Positions 1 through 10,034 of a stretch of 64,000 bases of DNA are shown here, in pieces. The notes beneath the pieces are model-generated. The model saw only the letters and a list, made by a program, of their open reading frames with translations. It searched no databases and had not been told where the DNA came from. Both the position numbers and the translations under genes were made by a program. Source of the DNA: Cyclospora cayetanensis (lineage: Eukaryota > Apicomplexa > Conoidasida > Eucoccidiorida > Eimeriidae); the NCBI RefSeq assembly GCF_002999335.1, contig NW_020312773.1, positions 84,924 through 148,923 on the forward strand, given 5' to 3'. Every line of letters starts with the position of its first letter. The first letter of the stretch is position 1.

Positions 1-103
1 AAGGTCGCTTATGTCCGCAGATACTTCCACTATTCACTAGCCACAGGCACGGCTCGAAATAGATGCTTCTCCTGCTATTTTAATCAACTTGCATCTAACG
101 TAC

Positions 104-1523
104 CGACGGATGAATCCTCAATGCTGCTGGCGTTTTGCTCGAGCGCCTGGTACTTAAACAGCAGGGGTTTGCTGTTCTTAAGCCTCTTAATTTCCTCCAA
201 CAGCCTTTTCTCCTCCTTAAGAGAAAGTGTCGAAGTCATCATGCTGTGCTCTAGGGCCGCCACCTTCTGGTCTATGTCTTCAATGGACGAGAAACCGATC
301 TTCCGACGCAGATCTGATGCGGACTGCTTCTGCGGCAAGTCCAAGAGAGTATCAAAAAGTGTTTGGCAGTATAGAAACGAAAGAAACCGGCTCAGGAAGC
401 CTAAGAGGACAGCCTTTAAACACAGGCTTTTATTCCTAATGGAAGAAAGCACACTAAGGCATAGGGGGATCCCAATAATTTTCAAAGCGTGCAAATGACT
501 CACCATTTCGGCACCCTCTTTCTGCTTTGACTGGATCTTCTCGAAGAGAACTTTGCGCTTTTCCTCGAGCTCATCAATTTGCTTCTGAACAGCGAAGCCG
601 CAAGAGAAAGAAATATGCGAGACGCGATGCAAGGGACCTATGATAACAGCTTGCACGGAGGTTTAGGAATCGCACTGTAATATTCTGGCTGTTTATAGCT
701 CAAAGTGCGAAGCAGGAAACAAACAGACTGGCAGTAGCGGAGAGACATCCACCGCCACACACTACATACCTGCAGAGCATCTAGGCGGGCCTGCCTATTT
801 TGCTTTTCCATGTTGTATTCCTCCCGCCCGCCGATGACGGCGGAGATTTTTTGTTGGAGCTCATTCTGCACAACCCATGCAAAAGATGTCGCACGAAGCC
901 ACTATCTCCGCCCTCATAAAACGGCAGACCGCGCAAGGAGACTCCATATAAAGCGCATTCCACATGCAGCAGGATCACGTAACTCCCGGCGCATTAATAC
1001 CAAATGTACCCCAGTAGAGAATCGCCCCAAAGTGAGAAACGGATCCAATTGCTTTTTTGCGAAAGTGTGCGTCACACGGAGGCAGGTACCGCCATGTGGT
1101 GGAAGGCTGTTATGAATGTCCGTAAGTGGGCACTGGGCGTGAAAGTAGGTTGGGATGGTTTTGCATGGACTCTCTGTTAATGCCCCCTGTACTCCCCGAA
1201 GAAAGGTATTTAAGCAGTCTAGAGCGGTAAAGTTGCGGCGCGAAGGCGGACGCCAACTAGAAGGCGCTTTGCAGACACGGCATGCACTGTCTGCGCGTTC
1301 CGTGTATCGTCAGCTGCTCTCTACAGGCAGAAGGGTAGCTTCCAGCTATAGTCATAAAGATCAGATCACACAGACGCGAGTATGGAAGAAAGATCCGACG
1401 CACGATCTTCGCCTTCAGCTCCTCAATAGCCGCTGTCTCGGCCTGCACGCGGTCCCTGTATAACTTCTCGTCCGGCTTGGGCACGGGCTCCAGCTTCTTG
1501 GTCTTGTCTACTTTCCCCGCCAT
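104..1523 (-). CDS. BFR1-like coiled-coil protein, N-terminal part (gene continues past left edge)
   Basis: Four exons can be read on the minus strand: 1523-1404, 865-770, 584-504 and 329-104. Each has GT donors and AG acceptors, and the frames join without a stop. The start is the ATG at 1523, giving MAGKVDKTKKLEPVPKPDEK. The product is highly charged and helical. It contains segments such as KQIDELEEKRKVLFEKIQSK, IGFSSIEDIDQKVAALEHSM and LKEEKRLLEEIKRLKNSKP, which match the layout of the BFR1/nuclear segregation protein family (in yeast an mRNP- and polysome-associated factor). About 174 residues are visible. The last donor (GTACGT at 103-98) leaves a codon open after its first base, so the rest of the gene lies beyond position 1. 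The short in-frame extension to a stop at 84 is read as intron. The family call comes from memory of BFR1-type proteins; a different coiled-coil protein cannot be excluded. Confidence 0.72.
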
Positions 1524-3479
1524 TTTGCTTGGAGCTGGCCCTCGTCGCCCCGGAAGCGCAGAGAGCCGAGAGAGTGCAACTCGGGACGGACAGGTCGCTG
1601 TAGCACGTGCGCGTGCGGGGGCGAGGAACTACTCCAGCGTACGCGCAGCAGACCCCGGCGGCGGCTCAGAGCTTCCTGTTTGCTCCTTAGAAATGGACCA
1701 AAGGTATTTCTAGAGGGCCCCCTAGCGGGGGTTCGCGAGACAGGCCCATGGGAGCCATGCAGGACTAGGGGAGGGGTTGCTCGCAGCCCCGGACGCTCGG
1801 CACATCTGACATTGGCCGCCTCCGCAAAAAACGGCCAAAATCTTGAACATCCCCGCATTATGAGGCTGCTATGGACTTCTAAGTCGACTATGATTCTCCT
1901 TGTATTGCTACTAGTACGGATACAGAGAAGGACGGAGCATGCAAATACTTGAAAAATGCACACGCAGGTTCTCTGAAAGGTGTTGTTCAGTATCGCAGCC
2001 AGAAACGCGACTATTTACCATTTTGCAGCGAGTTTTGCGGGCTTCCCAGTGCCATTCAGTGATGCTTCTTGGTTCCTGCTCGTCCGTTCGCCCACGGTTC
2101 TGTTTCTCCTTGGGGGACTGCGTTGTTTACCGTTTTTTTCATGGCGGCTCCAGAAAGTAGCTGATAGTTTTCTTGACAGAATGTTTGCCTGCATCTATAA
2201 AAGTAAGTTTCTATTCCCTGTCCTCGAGGCTTTAGAGCCTTGGGCAGTACGAAAGGAACAATCAGGCTGAAGAGGGGGCTGCACACAGGTACTTATCAAA
2301 GGTCCGTGCAGCAGGGATTCGTGTGTCTCAGACAGGCTTAAATACTTGATTAGTCAAGCTAGGAGGGTACAATGGTGAAATTCACCCAGACACTTCGTAT
2401 GGCAACACTATACTCAGGTGTTCTTACAACCGTTTTTGAGGGCTTCCATCAACGACTTCAGTTAGAGGACCCTTAATTCCAGACTCAACGGAATCCTAAC
2501 AGAGATGTGAGGGAATGCTCCTTGAAACAACTCATGCCTTTCCCTGGCCGTGCTTCGCAGCGTTCCCCATTTGAGGGCAAGGGGGCACCTAGGCTGGGCG
2601 TTGCTGCGCCCTGTAAGTACTCCTAGCATTCACAGGCACAACATGGCGTCTTCAGGTATTGAGCAAAGAATACCATGCAGCAGATAATACATTCGTACAA
2701 AGGAGTTAGTCAGATCCTTGCCGATTTTTAGTCAAGTGCAAGTAGTACAGTGGACTGCTAAAGCGCGACAGCCCACTGCCCTTGTCCACGTGCCGATGTC
2801 TAACCACACGCCCTCATGTTCGTTACCTGTATGTCGCGATCAGCCGCATGCAGGAGAGCGGGAAAATTGCCGTACTATCACAACTCCTTTGACAGGCGGA
2901 AACGCCAAAGCAACACGAAAAAGAAAGCCGAAGCGCATAATAACCACTGGAGCGAAATCGACGGGAAGGCAGACGCATTGGCCAACAAAGAATGAGCGAC
3001 TGAACGAAAGCAAATAGCAGCGGCACGACGGCTCGAGTTTATTGGTGCGCTGAGATATGAGCATCCTACTCCGGGACAGCCGAAGGCAACTAAAATGTGT
3101 AAAGGGAGATAAAAAAGGATACCAGTTCAGCAGTACCTCTGCGCCCAACAGAGTAGTTCCTATATGCGCATACAGGCTTCAAAGATCCAAAAGAGACAAA
3201 AGCAAGAATTTAGTAATAACAAATGTGAGTGTACCATTGCTGAACCAAGTAGAGAGCACGAATAACAACCAGCTACTTTTCAAACACTATACATAGATGA
3301 TATTTCAGGCAGAGAATGCACTGGAGAGGGAAAATTACCAAGGAACCCGTGCAACAACTGTCCATGGCGGCTAGTATTGTAGCTCAAAAACAGCTGTAAA
3401 GTCTTGCGCAGGTAGCAGAACCCGCAACTGCTCTTCCATCAGCTGCTGAGACTAGCATTCCCCACAGCACCTTAGTAGG
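1524..3479. other. Intergenic stretch, nothing recognised
   Basis: Upstream of the BFR1-like gene. It contains only short open frames (at most about 150 codons), none of which shows a recognisable domain or consistent splice structure. It presumably holds the promoter of the BFR1-like gene next to 1524. Long terminal repeats of the neighbouring retroelement were looked for by eye and not found. Confidence 0.5.
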
Positions 3480-3699
3480 AAATATCATCTAGTAGCTCCT
3501 CGGTTCTCATCAGTCTTTGAGTCCAGCACTTTGAGGAGTCCCTGGAGATCCTCCCTTGCAGCAGTCGCTTGCCCGCGCGGTATGATTCAAGAATAATTGG
3601 TGGGATTTCAAAATTTCTTAGGGAAGCCGATATTGATAGTCCTGTGGCGTCTAACGCTTTGGGAAATCGGTAAAGTGAGAGAGGGCATTTACTCGTGAG

Positions 3700-4660
3700 A
3701 GGGTGGCGAACGATCCCTATCCCCTGGACACAAGCTTCTTAGAATGCTCATCGTATAATTTAGCTTGTACAGCCCGCTGATCCAATAAACAGAATATTTT
3801 GGCTCGAAAGCACGCAGCCGAACGCTGTGTATCACGATTGCGTGCTTGCCACTCATGAGCTCTTTGTGCGTGCATTCGCGTTCACTAGTCGGCGGTTCTC
3901 CATATCCTTTCGCTGCTAGGTGTGGCTGGCGACCTCAGACCACCAGGCCCGTAGTAGACAAGGGCCCCTCGAGTTAGATAAGGTGCGCGGGAAAGCAATG
4001 GCTATACGATTATTGTGTGTTATTACAGGCCCACTTAGCACAGGGAGGAAGATCAAGCCATATGCACGTTATCTGCCTCAGAGTGGTCCACAGTGGCCAT
4101 ATTATGTTCAATGTGTATGCTGGTAGTGAGGGCACGTCACAATGCACTTATGAACTTCGGATCTTTATCGGTGGGATCATTCCTGAAGTTCACAGAGATG
4201 AGTCAAGAGTGATTGAGCAATTTGTTGAGCCTTAATAGAGCAGGAGCAGGGGGTGAAATTGCATACATTGCTAGTCCGTCGGCAGGCAAATCGGTGTTGT
4301 CATGACACTTTTTTTCGCATCAGTTCATATTTTCTCAGTAGCCGGAAGGCTCTGCAAAATCCATGCGTAGAGGAATTACAAAGCCTTAGCTGCTAGCCAT
4401 CTGCGCATGAAAGCGCATGCTTTTTAGCGGCGAAGCCCATCCCGGGCCCGTAGAAGAACCGTGAGAGCTTTTGCACTGTAGTGTCAATCCCATCATGGCG
4501 TGAATAAACAAGCTCAGCCGCTTTGCGCAGAACCGCACAGCGGAGCGAATTCGGAGTGTACACGCAACAGAGTCCTCGGCTTCTGTTGAACCACAGCAGG
4601 CCATTCTTTACGTAGCAGCAATTCACCCATTTGCGTGTCGAGACTTGGGCAAGGTAGCGA
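3700..4660 (-). pseudogene. Integrase remnant of the Ty3/gypsy element
   Basis: An open minus frame (4848-4393) includes KNGLLWFNRSRGLCCVYTP, then LVYSRHDGIDTTVQKLSRFF and YGPGM. This is the pattern of the HHCC zinc-binding domain, where H-x-GH-x-G-x-x-KT and the (Y/F)WPGM box are expected; here the first part of the His motif is altered. Further on, in another frame, come DPTDKDPKFISAL and HNMATVDHSEADN (about 4200-4040). They correspond to the second catalytic region (SDRDPKF) and the ST-x-HPQTDGQ box of gypsy integrases. A later frame has VQAKLYDEHSKKLVSRG (about 3785-3725), like the integrase C-terminal segment. The catalytic residues are spread over frames with stops between them. Confidence 0.7.
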
Positions 4661-4789
4661 AGGCTTGGGTGTTGAAAGCGTAACACGCCTGCAAGTTTGT
4701 CCAACAGCAACCAAAACGCATCACAGACGAGCGGCTGCGCTGCACAACAATGTTTTGGGGGGCCTAGCAAGAGGGCGTCGGCGAATGCG

Positions 4790-5215
4790 ATCGTGATGCA
4801 CCTAGTATACTTCACTGTAGGAAAAGAAGTGCGGCGACCAATGAACAAGTTTAGGGTTATCGAAATCCCGAAAGCTCCTCTTAGCTCACGTAAAGGGCTG
4901 ATGGCCTGTCTAGACTGTTAAGTGATGCCCATGAAGATAGTGTCAGTGCTTTTTTAATTCCCCCACACTGCATAGATATCCTTTTCCCGCACTGGGCACC
5001 ACTGCTTGGTTGTAGGGAAGTAAGAACAATAACGAGCGAAAATTTGGTGTTTTCAAGAGCCAGTAGCCTCTTAGCAGAGAATTACATTCACTGCCACGTC
5101 ACTGGCATCGGTCGACAGGAAAAGCGGTTCTCGTAATAGGGCAGCGCATATCCGAGGGTTAGGATGACAGGACAGCGCCCTTGCTGCGGCGTCAGCCCAC
5201 TCTATAGGTCATAGA
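4790..5215 (-). pseudogene. RNase H remnant of the Ty3/gypsy element
   Basis: The minus strand encodes EWADAAARALSCHPNP followed by FLSTDASDVAVNVI. These match the connection and first catalytic Asp of Ty3/gypsy RNase H, whose usual form is F-x-L-x-TDAS-x-x-A-x-G. After two stop codons comes RYCSYFPTTKQWCPVREKDI, the usual Y-x-E-KE-x-A-I-V region. Further broken pieces follow, including a segment resembling the TDH-x-x-L region and an ADALLLGPP segment at about 4782-4756. Several stops and frame changes are present. Identification depends on the order and spacing of the landmarks rather than on one intact frame. Confidence 0.68.
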
Positions 5216-5235
5216 CTACGTTCTAAGTAAGTCTG

Positions 5236-5996
5236 TCAGCACATAAGGGAATGAATTTTGGTAATAGCGTGCAAGCCCGTGGGATTTCGCACCGTCTTTG
5301 CTGGATCGCAACGATAATAGTCACCCGTTGATTGGTTAGGATTTTTTTGGGACCTGAGTCTATTCCAGGAGCTAAAACTCGGAATCAGGGGAGCACAACT
5401 GTTTCCACGAAAATCCAGCACTTGCGTGCTGTCACACACCATTGCTTTTCCCACAACAGTTGATGTGCACATCGTAGGTGCTTTAGGTGCTCTGGAACAT
5501 TTTGACTTCATACTGGTGCCATTCATCCAGAGTGCCAACACCCTGCCTTGACAGGCACACCAACGTCCTTGTCCACCTGGTATCGTAGTTCAGCTGGGGC
5601 ATTACCAAGTCCAATTTGCACACAGGTATACTCTAATTTGCCATAGCGGCCGTGCAAGCTGGCAAGTAGTCGGTGAAAATGAGGTAGTGGGAACTTCTGC
5701 TTCGGAGGAAACTTGTTTAGGGGTTTACCATCAATGCGCATATCCCGTTTTCTGTTCTTTTTGGCACGAAAACCTGCTTCCACCCGATGACACTGGCTGA
5801 TTTCTGCATGGCGGTTTTTCAACAGATAATCTGCCTGCCGCTCAACAGCCTCGTTAGGCTGTGGGAGCTTCCGATGTTGCGGCGCACAGCTTGGGGGTGA
5901 CCCACGGATAACCTTAATACGCTGCTCTTGACAGCCAGCAAGTGGCCATCCTTCTTGTAGCCAGTCATTACTTGACACATCTATGGACTCCCCCAT
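5236..5996 (-). pseudogene. Ty3/gypsy reverse transcriptase remnant
   Basis: Two overlapping minus frames (5996-5523 and 5541-5236) carry the landmarks of a Ty3/gypsy reverse transcriptase in order. Near the start are LPQPNEAVERQADYLL and then KNRKRDMRIDGKPLNKFPPK, corresponding to the finger region with the R-x-C-x-D-Y-R-x-LN motif. Next come FPLPHFHRLLASLHG and IGLGNAPAELRYQ, the PFGL-NAP box. VDKDVGV follows (576-541 in the 5 kb block) where the catalytic Y-x-DD should be. The second frame ends with KTVRNPTGLHAI, the position of the thumb motif LRSFLGL-NYY. The palm between LHG and KLEYT is shortened by an internal deletion, the catalytic box is corrupted and a frame change occurs near 5530. 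It cannot encode an active enzyme. Confidence 0.78.
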
Positions 5997-6519
5997 AATA
6001 GTTGCCCATTAGCTGTTCCTCTATTTAACGCTTTTAGCAGATTCCGTGAATACAGAATCCGTTGTAGAGCGGCTAAAGTGCAATGCATGCAAACAACCGT
6101 CTTCCTTCACCGCATTGCTGAGCCCCCACACGAGGACTTGGTCTCAACTTATTGCGGTACCGACGCCACCATGCTCTGCGTAAATTATATAAACATTGCT
6201 GAAGACACAAGGAAGCGTATCTTCTTAGAAATATCGGACATACTACACTCCAAGGAGCGCAGCTGTACCGTACGTGGGATGTTCACGGCAAACTTTTCGA
6301 TATCTAGTCGTGCCTTGGTCGAACTGGGACAGGTTTACGCGAGAGGTCATGGTTTATTGAGATCCGTTCTAATTTCCATTTGAAGTAGCACCTAAGCGAT
6401 GCAGCCTTGCCAATCCGTGTGTCTTGCTGCCCGTCAACAAACCAGAGTCATAGGACCGACGCTAAAGAGCAAACAGGCAGATGCACTTTTGCAGCATTTC
6501 ATCGGATAGCAAATCCACT

Positions 6520-6820
6520 TCACATTCAGTGTCAAGTAATGCTAGCGCTTCTTGGCTACTAATGTTACTTTTTATCAGCGTAGAGTTGAACCGTGGGGAG
6601 TCCCCAAGTATGAATTTACTTTTCTGCGTCCCCCTTCACTGCGCCGTACCATGCATGGGGTCCTTCCTTTTCCTTCTGCTCCTTTGCTCGGCATGCTGCC
6701 TGCTCGAACTGGGGATGGACACTCTGGTCAAGCTCTTTGGTTTATTTATCTGCGTGCAGTCCTGGATTATTTGACCCCTACTCCACAATAGGGGCAGATG
6801 CGTTGTTGGGAGTTGTCTGG
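6520..6820 (-). pseudogene. Gag nucleocapsid zinc knuckle and aspartic protease remnant
   Basis: Translating the minus strand gives CPYCG (6796-6782). After a one-base deletion, GQIIQDC follows (ending 6756). Repairing the frame on paper would fit the C-x2-C-x4-H-x4-C spacing, with the His position now Gln. A basic segment rich in Lys and Arg precedes it, as in nucleocapsid domains. About 70 codons downstream lies EALALLDTECEVD (about 6552-6514), which resembles the retropepsin active-site loop LLD(S/T)G(A/C), with the key Gly replaced by Glu. Both pieces carry inactivating changes. The call rests on short motifs and on their correct position upstream of reverse transcriptase. Confidence 0.6.
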
Positions 6821-6849
6821 TGCTGCTTTGGATCTCGGGTTCCGTCTTC

Positions 6850-9158
6850 TTTTTCCATTCTTAGCTAAGACTGTAAGCTGCGGTCTATTGACGCACTTCC
6901 GACATCCATGACCTTCGAATTCCGACTCAGATCTTCCTTTTCAGCTCAAAACACAGGAGGCGCACTCATCTGATCCTGAGTTGTTGGATTTCCACCAGCT
7001 GCGACAGGCATAACGGTCGGCTGTAGGATGACTGAGTCTCTATCCACCCTGTTATGTTACTCTGGATAGACCTACAATAAATCGCTGAAAAGCAGCTGAA
7101 TGGCTATGTTGTACCTATTGAAATTCGAAGGTCTATATTAGTATACTACCAACTGTTTAACCATGCTTTAACGCCCTTAATTTTCCTAACGCTTACTTTT
7201 GAGCTGACATCAGCATACACTTATGCGTGGGAACTTGTACAAAGGCTTGAAGTATATCGGTCTCTGAATGCAGGTGACTTCTTCGACACGAATCGAACCT
7301 CTGCTGAAGTACCCCTCCCCTCCGATTAACATGTCACAAGGAGCACTCCTTCCTGCTCACCTGGGAGTTACAGAACGATGTATATCTCCCACCACCTGAT
7401 TGAATCGTTAAATACTTCTCCATCCTGGAGGCCATCATACTTACATGCTTAGTATGACCACATAGACGCATCCATCAACATTTCATCTCCTGATATGCGT
7501 ATTTCTACTAGGTGTCGAGCTAGTGTGTTCACATTAGTTTTGCAGGGAGACCTCTGCTCACCCTTGAAAGCGTTGTGCCCGAGTGTACTTCGATCGCTAG
7601 AGGCCGACCCCCAGATTTGTCCAAAAACAAATTACTGAATTACTAAGTGGCTATATTGAAACAAGACTAGTGTTGTAGTGAAACCTTGTATCTTGCAGCA
7701 CCCTCCGCCAGTGGATGGGCGGAGAAAAGCTTCAACGAACCACACGGTGCTACCAACTGTAACGCCCTATCTAAGATCTTCGTACGGATATACTTAAATT
7801 GAGACTCAATGAAGGCTGAATAGAAAGTTCTTGAGTAATTTCAAAGGAACACCCGCCCTCTCCGCCCGCAGCTCTCAAAGGCCGCGACATTAGAGGAGAC
7901 GGTTAGCTAGACATTGCCTAGCTGCACCCCGTAAGCACTCCAAGCCTGCGCAGCTAGTAACACATTGCACCTAGTGCACCCATACAAAAGTCTGAATCTT
8001 CCCGCATCGAGCTAGCAGTACTCTGCGAAAGCCAAGATCTATAGCTAATCTAGCTTTAAGCCTGAATAATTGACGCACTTGCCTGAACATCCCTCTCCGT
8101 AGCTCGGATCATTGGAGATAATCTGGTTAATGGAAATATCTAAAGCTTCCAGAACCTAAGACTGCGGCCCATCAGACTCATCTGCCTATGTAATCCGCAA
8201 ACAGGCAGCCTTTTCAGCCTTTCAACCCTCCTGAGCGCATGCATATAGTTTGTTCCTACGCAAAGCCAGAAGAATGCGTATATATCGTGTTGCCTGAGTC
8301 ACGGAAATCTGTAGCAACAAAGCAGCCCCGCATGCGGCAGAGCGACTAAACAAATATATTACAAACTTATGTTAAAGTAACCACCAAATTAGGTACTAAT
8401 GAATGTGACTATCGGGTCACAAAGCCTGGTTTGCATTAAAGCTGCCAACATAACCGCCTTGCATTGCCAGTGGTGTGGGCCATTTTTACTAAAAGCGACT
8501 CAATGTTTTCTAGCTACAGTGCACAGGATATGCCACGACACCGACCTAATCGCATTAAGAAATGTTTTAAAAGCGTAATATAAGGATGTGAAGCGACTAT
8601 ATCTGTTTTTGTTCAAAGTAGACCATGGCCACTCAGATCGAACCAACCAGGGCACCAGCAGCAACCTGAGGAGGGTATGTCATCCACTGTGGTCCTAGTA
8701 AGCGCCTAGAATGGATAGCTACCTAAAATCACGGAAAATGCAAAAGGTGTAAGCCTTTTACTGCATTACAGCTCATGGTTGGGTACCAGCAGGTACGCGC
8801 CTCGGGTGTGCGGCAGAGGCCTCAACGACGGCTAGCCAGTGCTTTCAATAGCTTCTGCGACAAACTGCAGCCTTCATTCAATATAAAACTCAAGCATTAC
8901 GAATAGGTATCAGGTCTCTGATCCCAGGTCATCATCTCACTTCAGGTATTTCTTAATCAGTCGTCCTGATTATCCGGTGGATCCACAGACACATTGCCAT
9001 TCAGCATTCTGCGGAAAACTATCCTAAAGGTACGTTCCTGAAAACATCTGCACCTGGAAAGTATTCAAGTCTAATTGAACCAGGCTTTTTACTAGTAGAC
9101 TCTGGAGCCTTCTGAGTTGGTTTTCAAAACCTGAAGCAGTTCCGCGAAGTTAACAAAA
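6850..9158. other. Open-frame desert beside the retroelement
   Basis: Apart from the edges, no frame of 60 codons or more is open on either strand through about 2.3 kb, and base composition looks more AT-rich than the coding parts. No tRNA, rRNA or repeat array was recognised. Since the element reads leftward from its Gag remnant near 6800, this interval may include its eroded 5' gag region and LTR, but no motif proves it. Confidence 0.45.
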
Positions 9159-10034
9159 ATGGAGCCCACAAACAACTCCTCCCGGACCCGAGAGTTTTCT
9201 GCACCAGAGAGCGAGCAGGGTCAAGCAGGACGAAAGAGTTTCTCTACCAGCTCTGTGGCGAGTAGGCCTACCACCCCTGCTGCTAGTGTACCTGTTGGAT
9301 ACGAGCGCACTTGGAGCCATTTTAAACGATCTTTTTGTCGTGGTTTCTACGTTCCTGCGCCTATTAGGCTTATAGATACCGTATACTGTTTCTATTTAGT
9401 AGTTTCTGAATGCATCACGGCTCTCCTATCCGGTAGAGGAAGCTTGCACGATCTGTGTGATAGAACCTTAACAGCTATTTGTTCCGCTGCTGCCAGTTCT
9501 CAGTTGGATGTCTATATGGTTTTTAACCCATGTGTCATATGCACAGGTGAGGAGGGCCTTATTGCTGGCTTCATAAGCAGGCTAAGCTCCACATTTGGTA
9601 TCCCCTTGGGAAGTTTGCAAAGCCGCCCAGAGATTCAGACCTCTGGAGAGGAAGTGGTGGCGGACCCCTCAATGCAGCCGCGGACGGATCAAGCTCCAAG
9701 AGACTACGGCTCTGGTTTGCCGGGATACCCAAAGCATAGCTGTGCATACTTTGATAGCACATTTGGACGCTCCAAGGATGCCCCCGAGTTCGTGAGCCTG
9801 TTCAAACTTCTAGATGTGCATGATGACAGACTGATAGGCCCCAGGCTTTCTGGCTTCCCGAAATGCAAGCTTAATTTTCCCCCTCTACCTGCGGACAAGC
9901 TTGGCACTCCAACGTACGACTACCGCGATCTCATAGGATACCGTATGGACTTCCACCCATACGTGGTACGCAGAAACACTTCCTTGCCAAACGACACGCA
10001 TGAAAAGATGTTAAGAACAGAAGCCCCCGTTTAG
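9159..10034 (+). CDS. Hypothetical protein, 291 residues
   Basis: A single uninterrupted frame opens at ATG 9159 in the favourable context aaaaATGg and ends with TAG at 10032-10034. An open frame of 291 codons is unlikely by chance in DNA of this composition. The N-terminal 50 residues are rich in Ser, Thr, Glu and Gln and look disordered. A moderately hydrophobic stretch (LIDTVYCFYLVVSECITALL, about residues 71-90) could be a membrane segment or a buried helix. The C-terminal half is polar with many Pro and Gly. No known family was recognised. A CAG/GTGAGG near 9543-9552 could be a splice donor, so the true product may differ. It sits alone between the retroelement remnant and the VPS13 gene, and a gene-like piece of mobile DNA is possible. 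Confidence 0.5.
   Translation: MEPTNNSSRTREFSAPESEQGQAGRKSFSTSSVASRPTTPAASVPVGYERTWSHFKRSFCRGFYVPAPIRLIDTVYCFYLVVSECITALLSGRGSLHDLCDRTLTAICSAAASSQLDVYMVFNPCVICTGEEGLIAGFISRLSSTFGIPLGSLQSRPEIQTSGEEVVADPSMQPRTDQAPRDYGSGLPGYPKHSCAYFDSTFGRSKDAPEFVSLFKLLDVHDDRLIGPRLSGFPKCKLNFPPLPADKLGTPTYDYRDLIGYRMDFHPYVVRRNTSLPNDTHEKMLRTEAPV

Larger units (their letters stand above)
3480..6830 (-). mobile_element. Decayed Ty3/gypsy-type LTR retrotransposon
   Basis: Read on the minus strand, pieces of a retroviral-type gag-pol appear in the order typical of Metaviridae (Ty3/gypsy). These are a broken CCHC zinc knuckle near 6796-6756, a protease-like LLDTEC near 6545-6520, reverse transcriptase at 5996-5236, RNase H at about 5215-4790, the integrase zinc-binding region at about 4660-4400, integrase core at about 4200-4040 and an integrase C-terminal segment at about 3880-3700. 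Frameshifts, stop codons and internal deletions occur between and inside the pieces, so it is non-functional. The order of integrase after RNase H separates Ty3/gypsy from Ty1/copia. LTRs and target-site duplications were not identified, so the ends are approximate. Chromovirus-like elements are known from Eimeria genomes; placement in that clade is inference. Confidence 0.8.

Noticed and set aside
121..498. Plus-strand open frame of 125 codons over the BFR1-like exons.
   Set aside because: It lies antisense to exons whose frames join properly across introns, and has no recognisable content.
6078..6791. Plus-strand frames of about 80-100 codons (6078-6383, 6481-6774).
   Set aside because: They are antisense to the Gag/protease end of the retroelement remnant and show no family features.
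7285..7310. GGTTCGATTCG on the minus strand, resembling a tRNA B box.
   Set aside because: The flanking bases cannot form a T-arm stem and no acceptor stem or anticodon arm is present.
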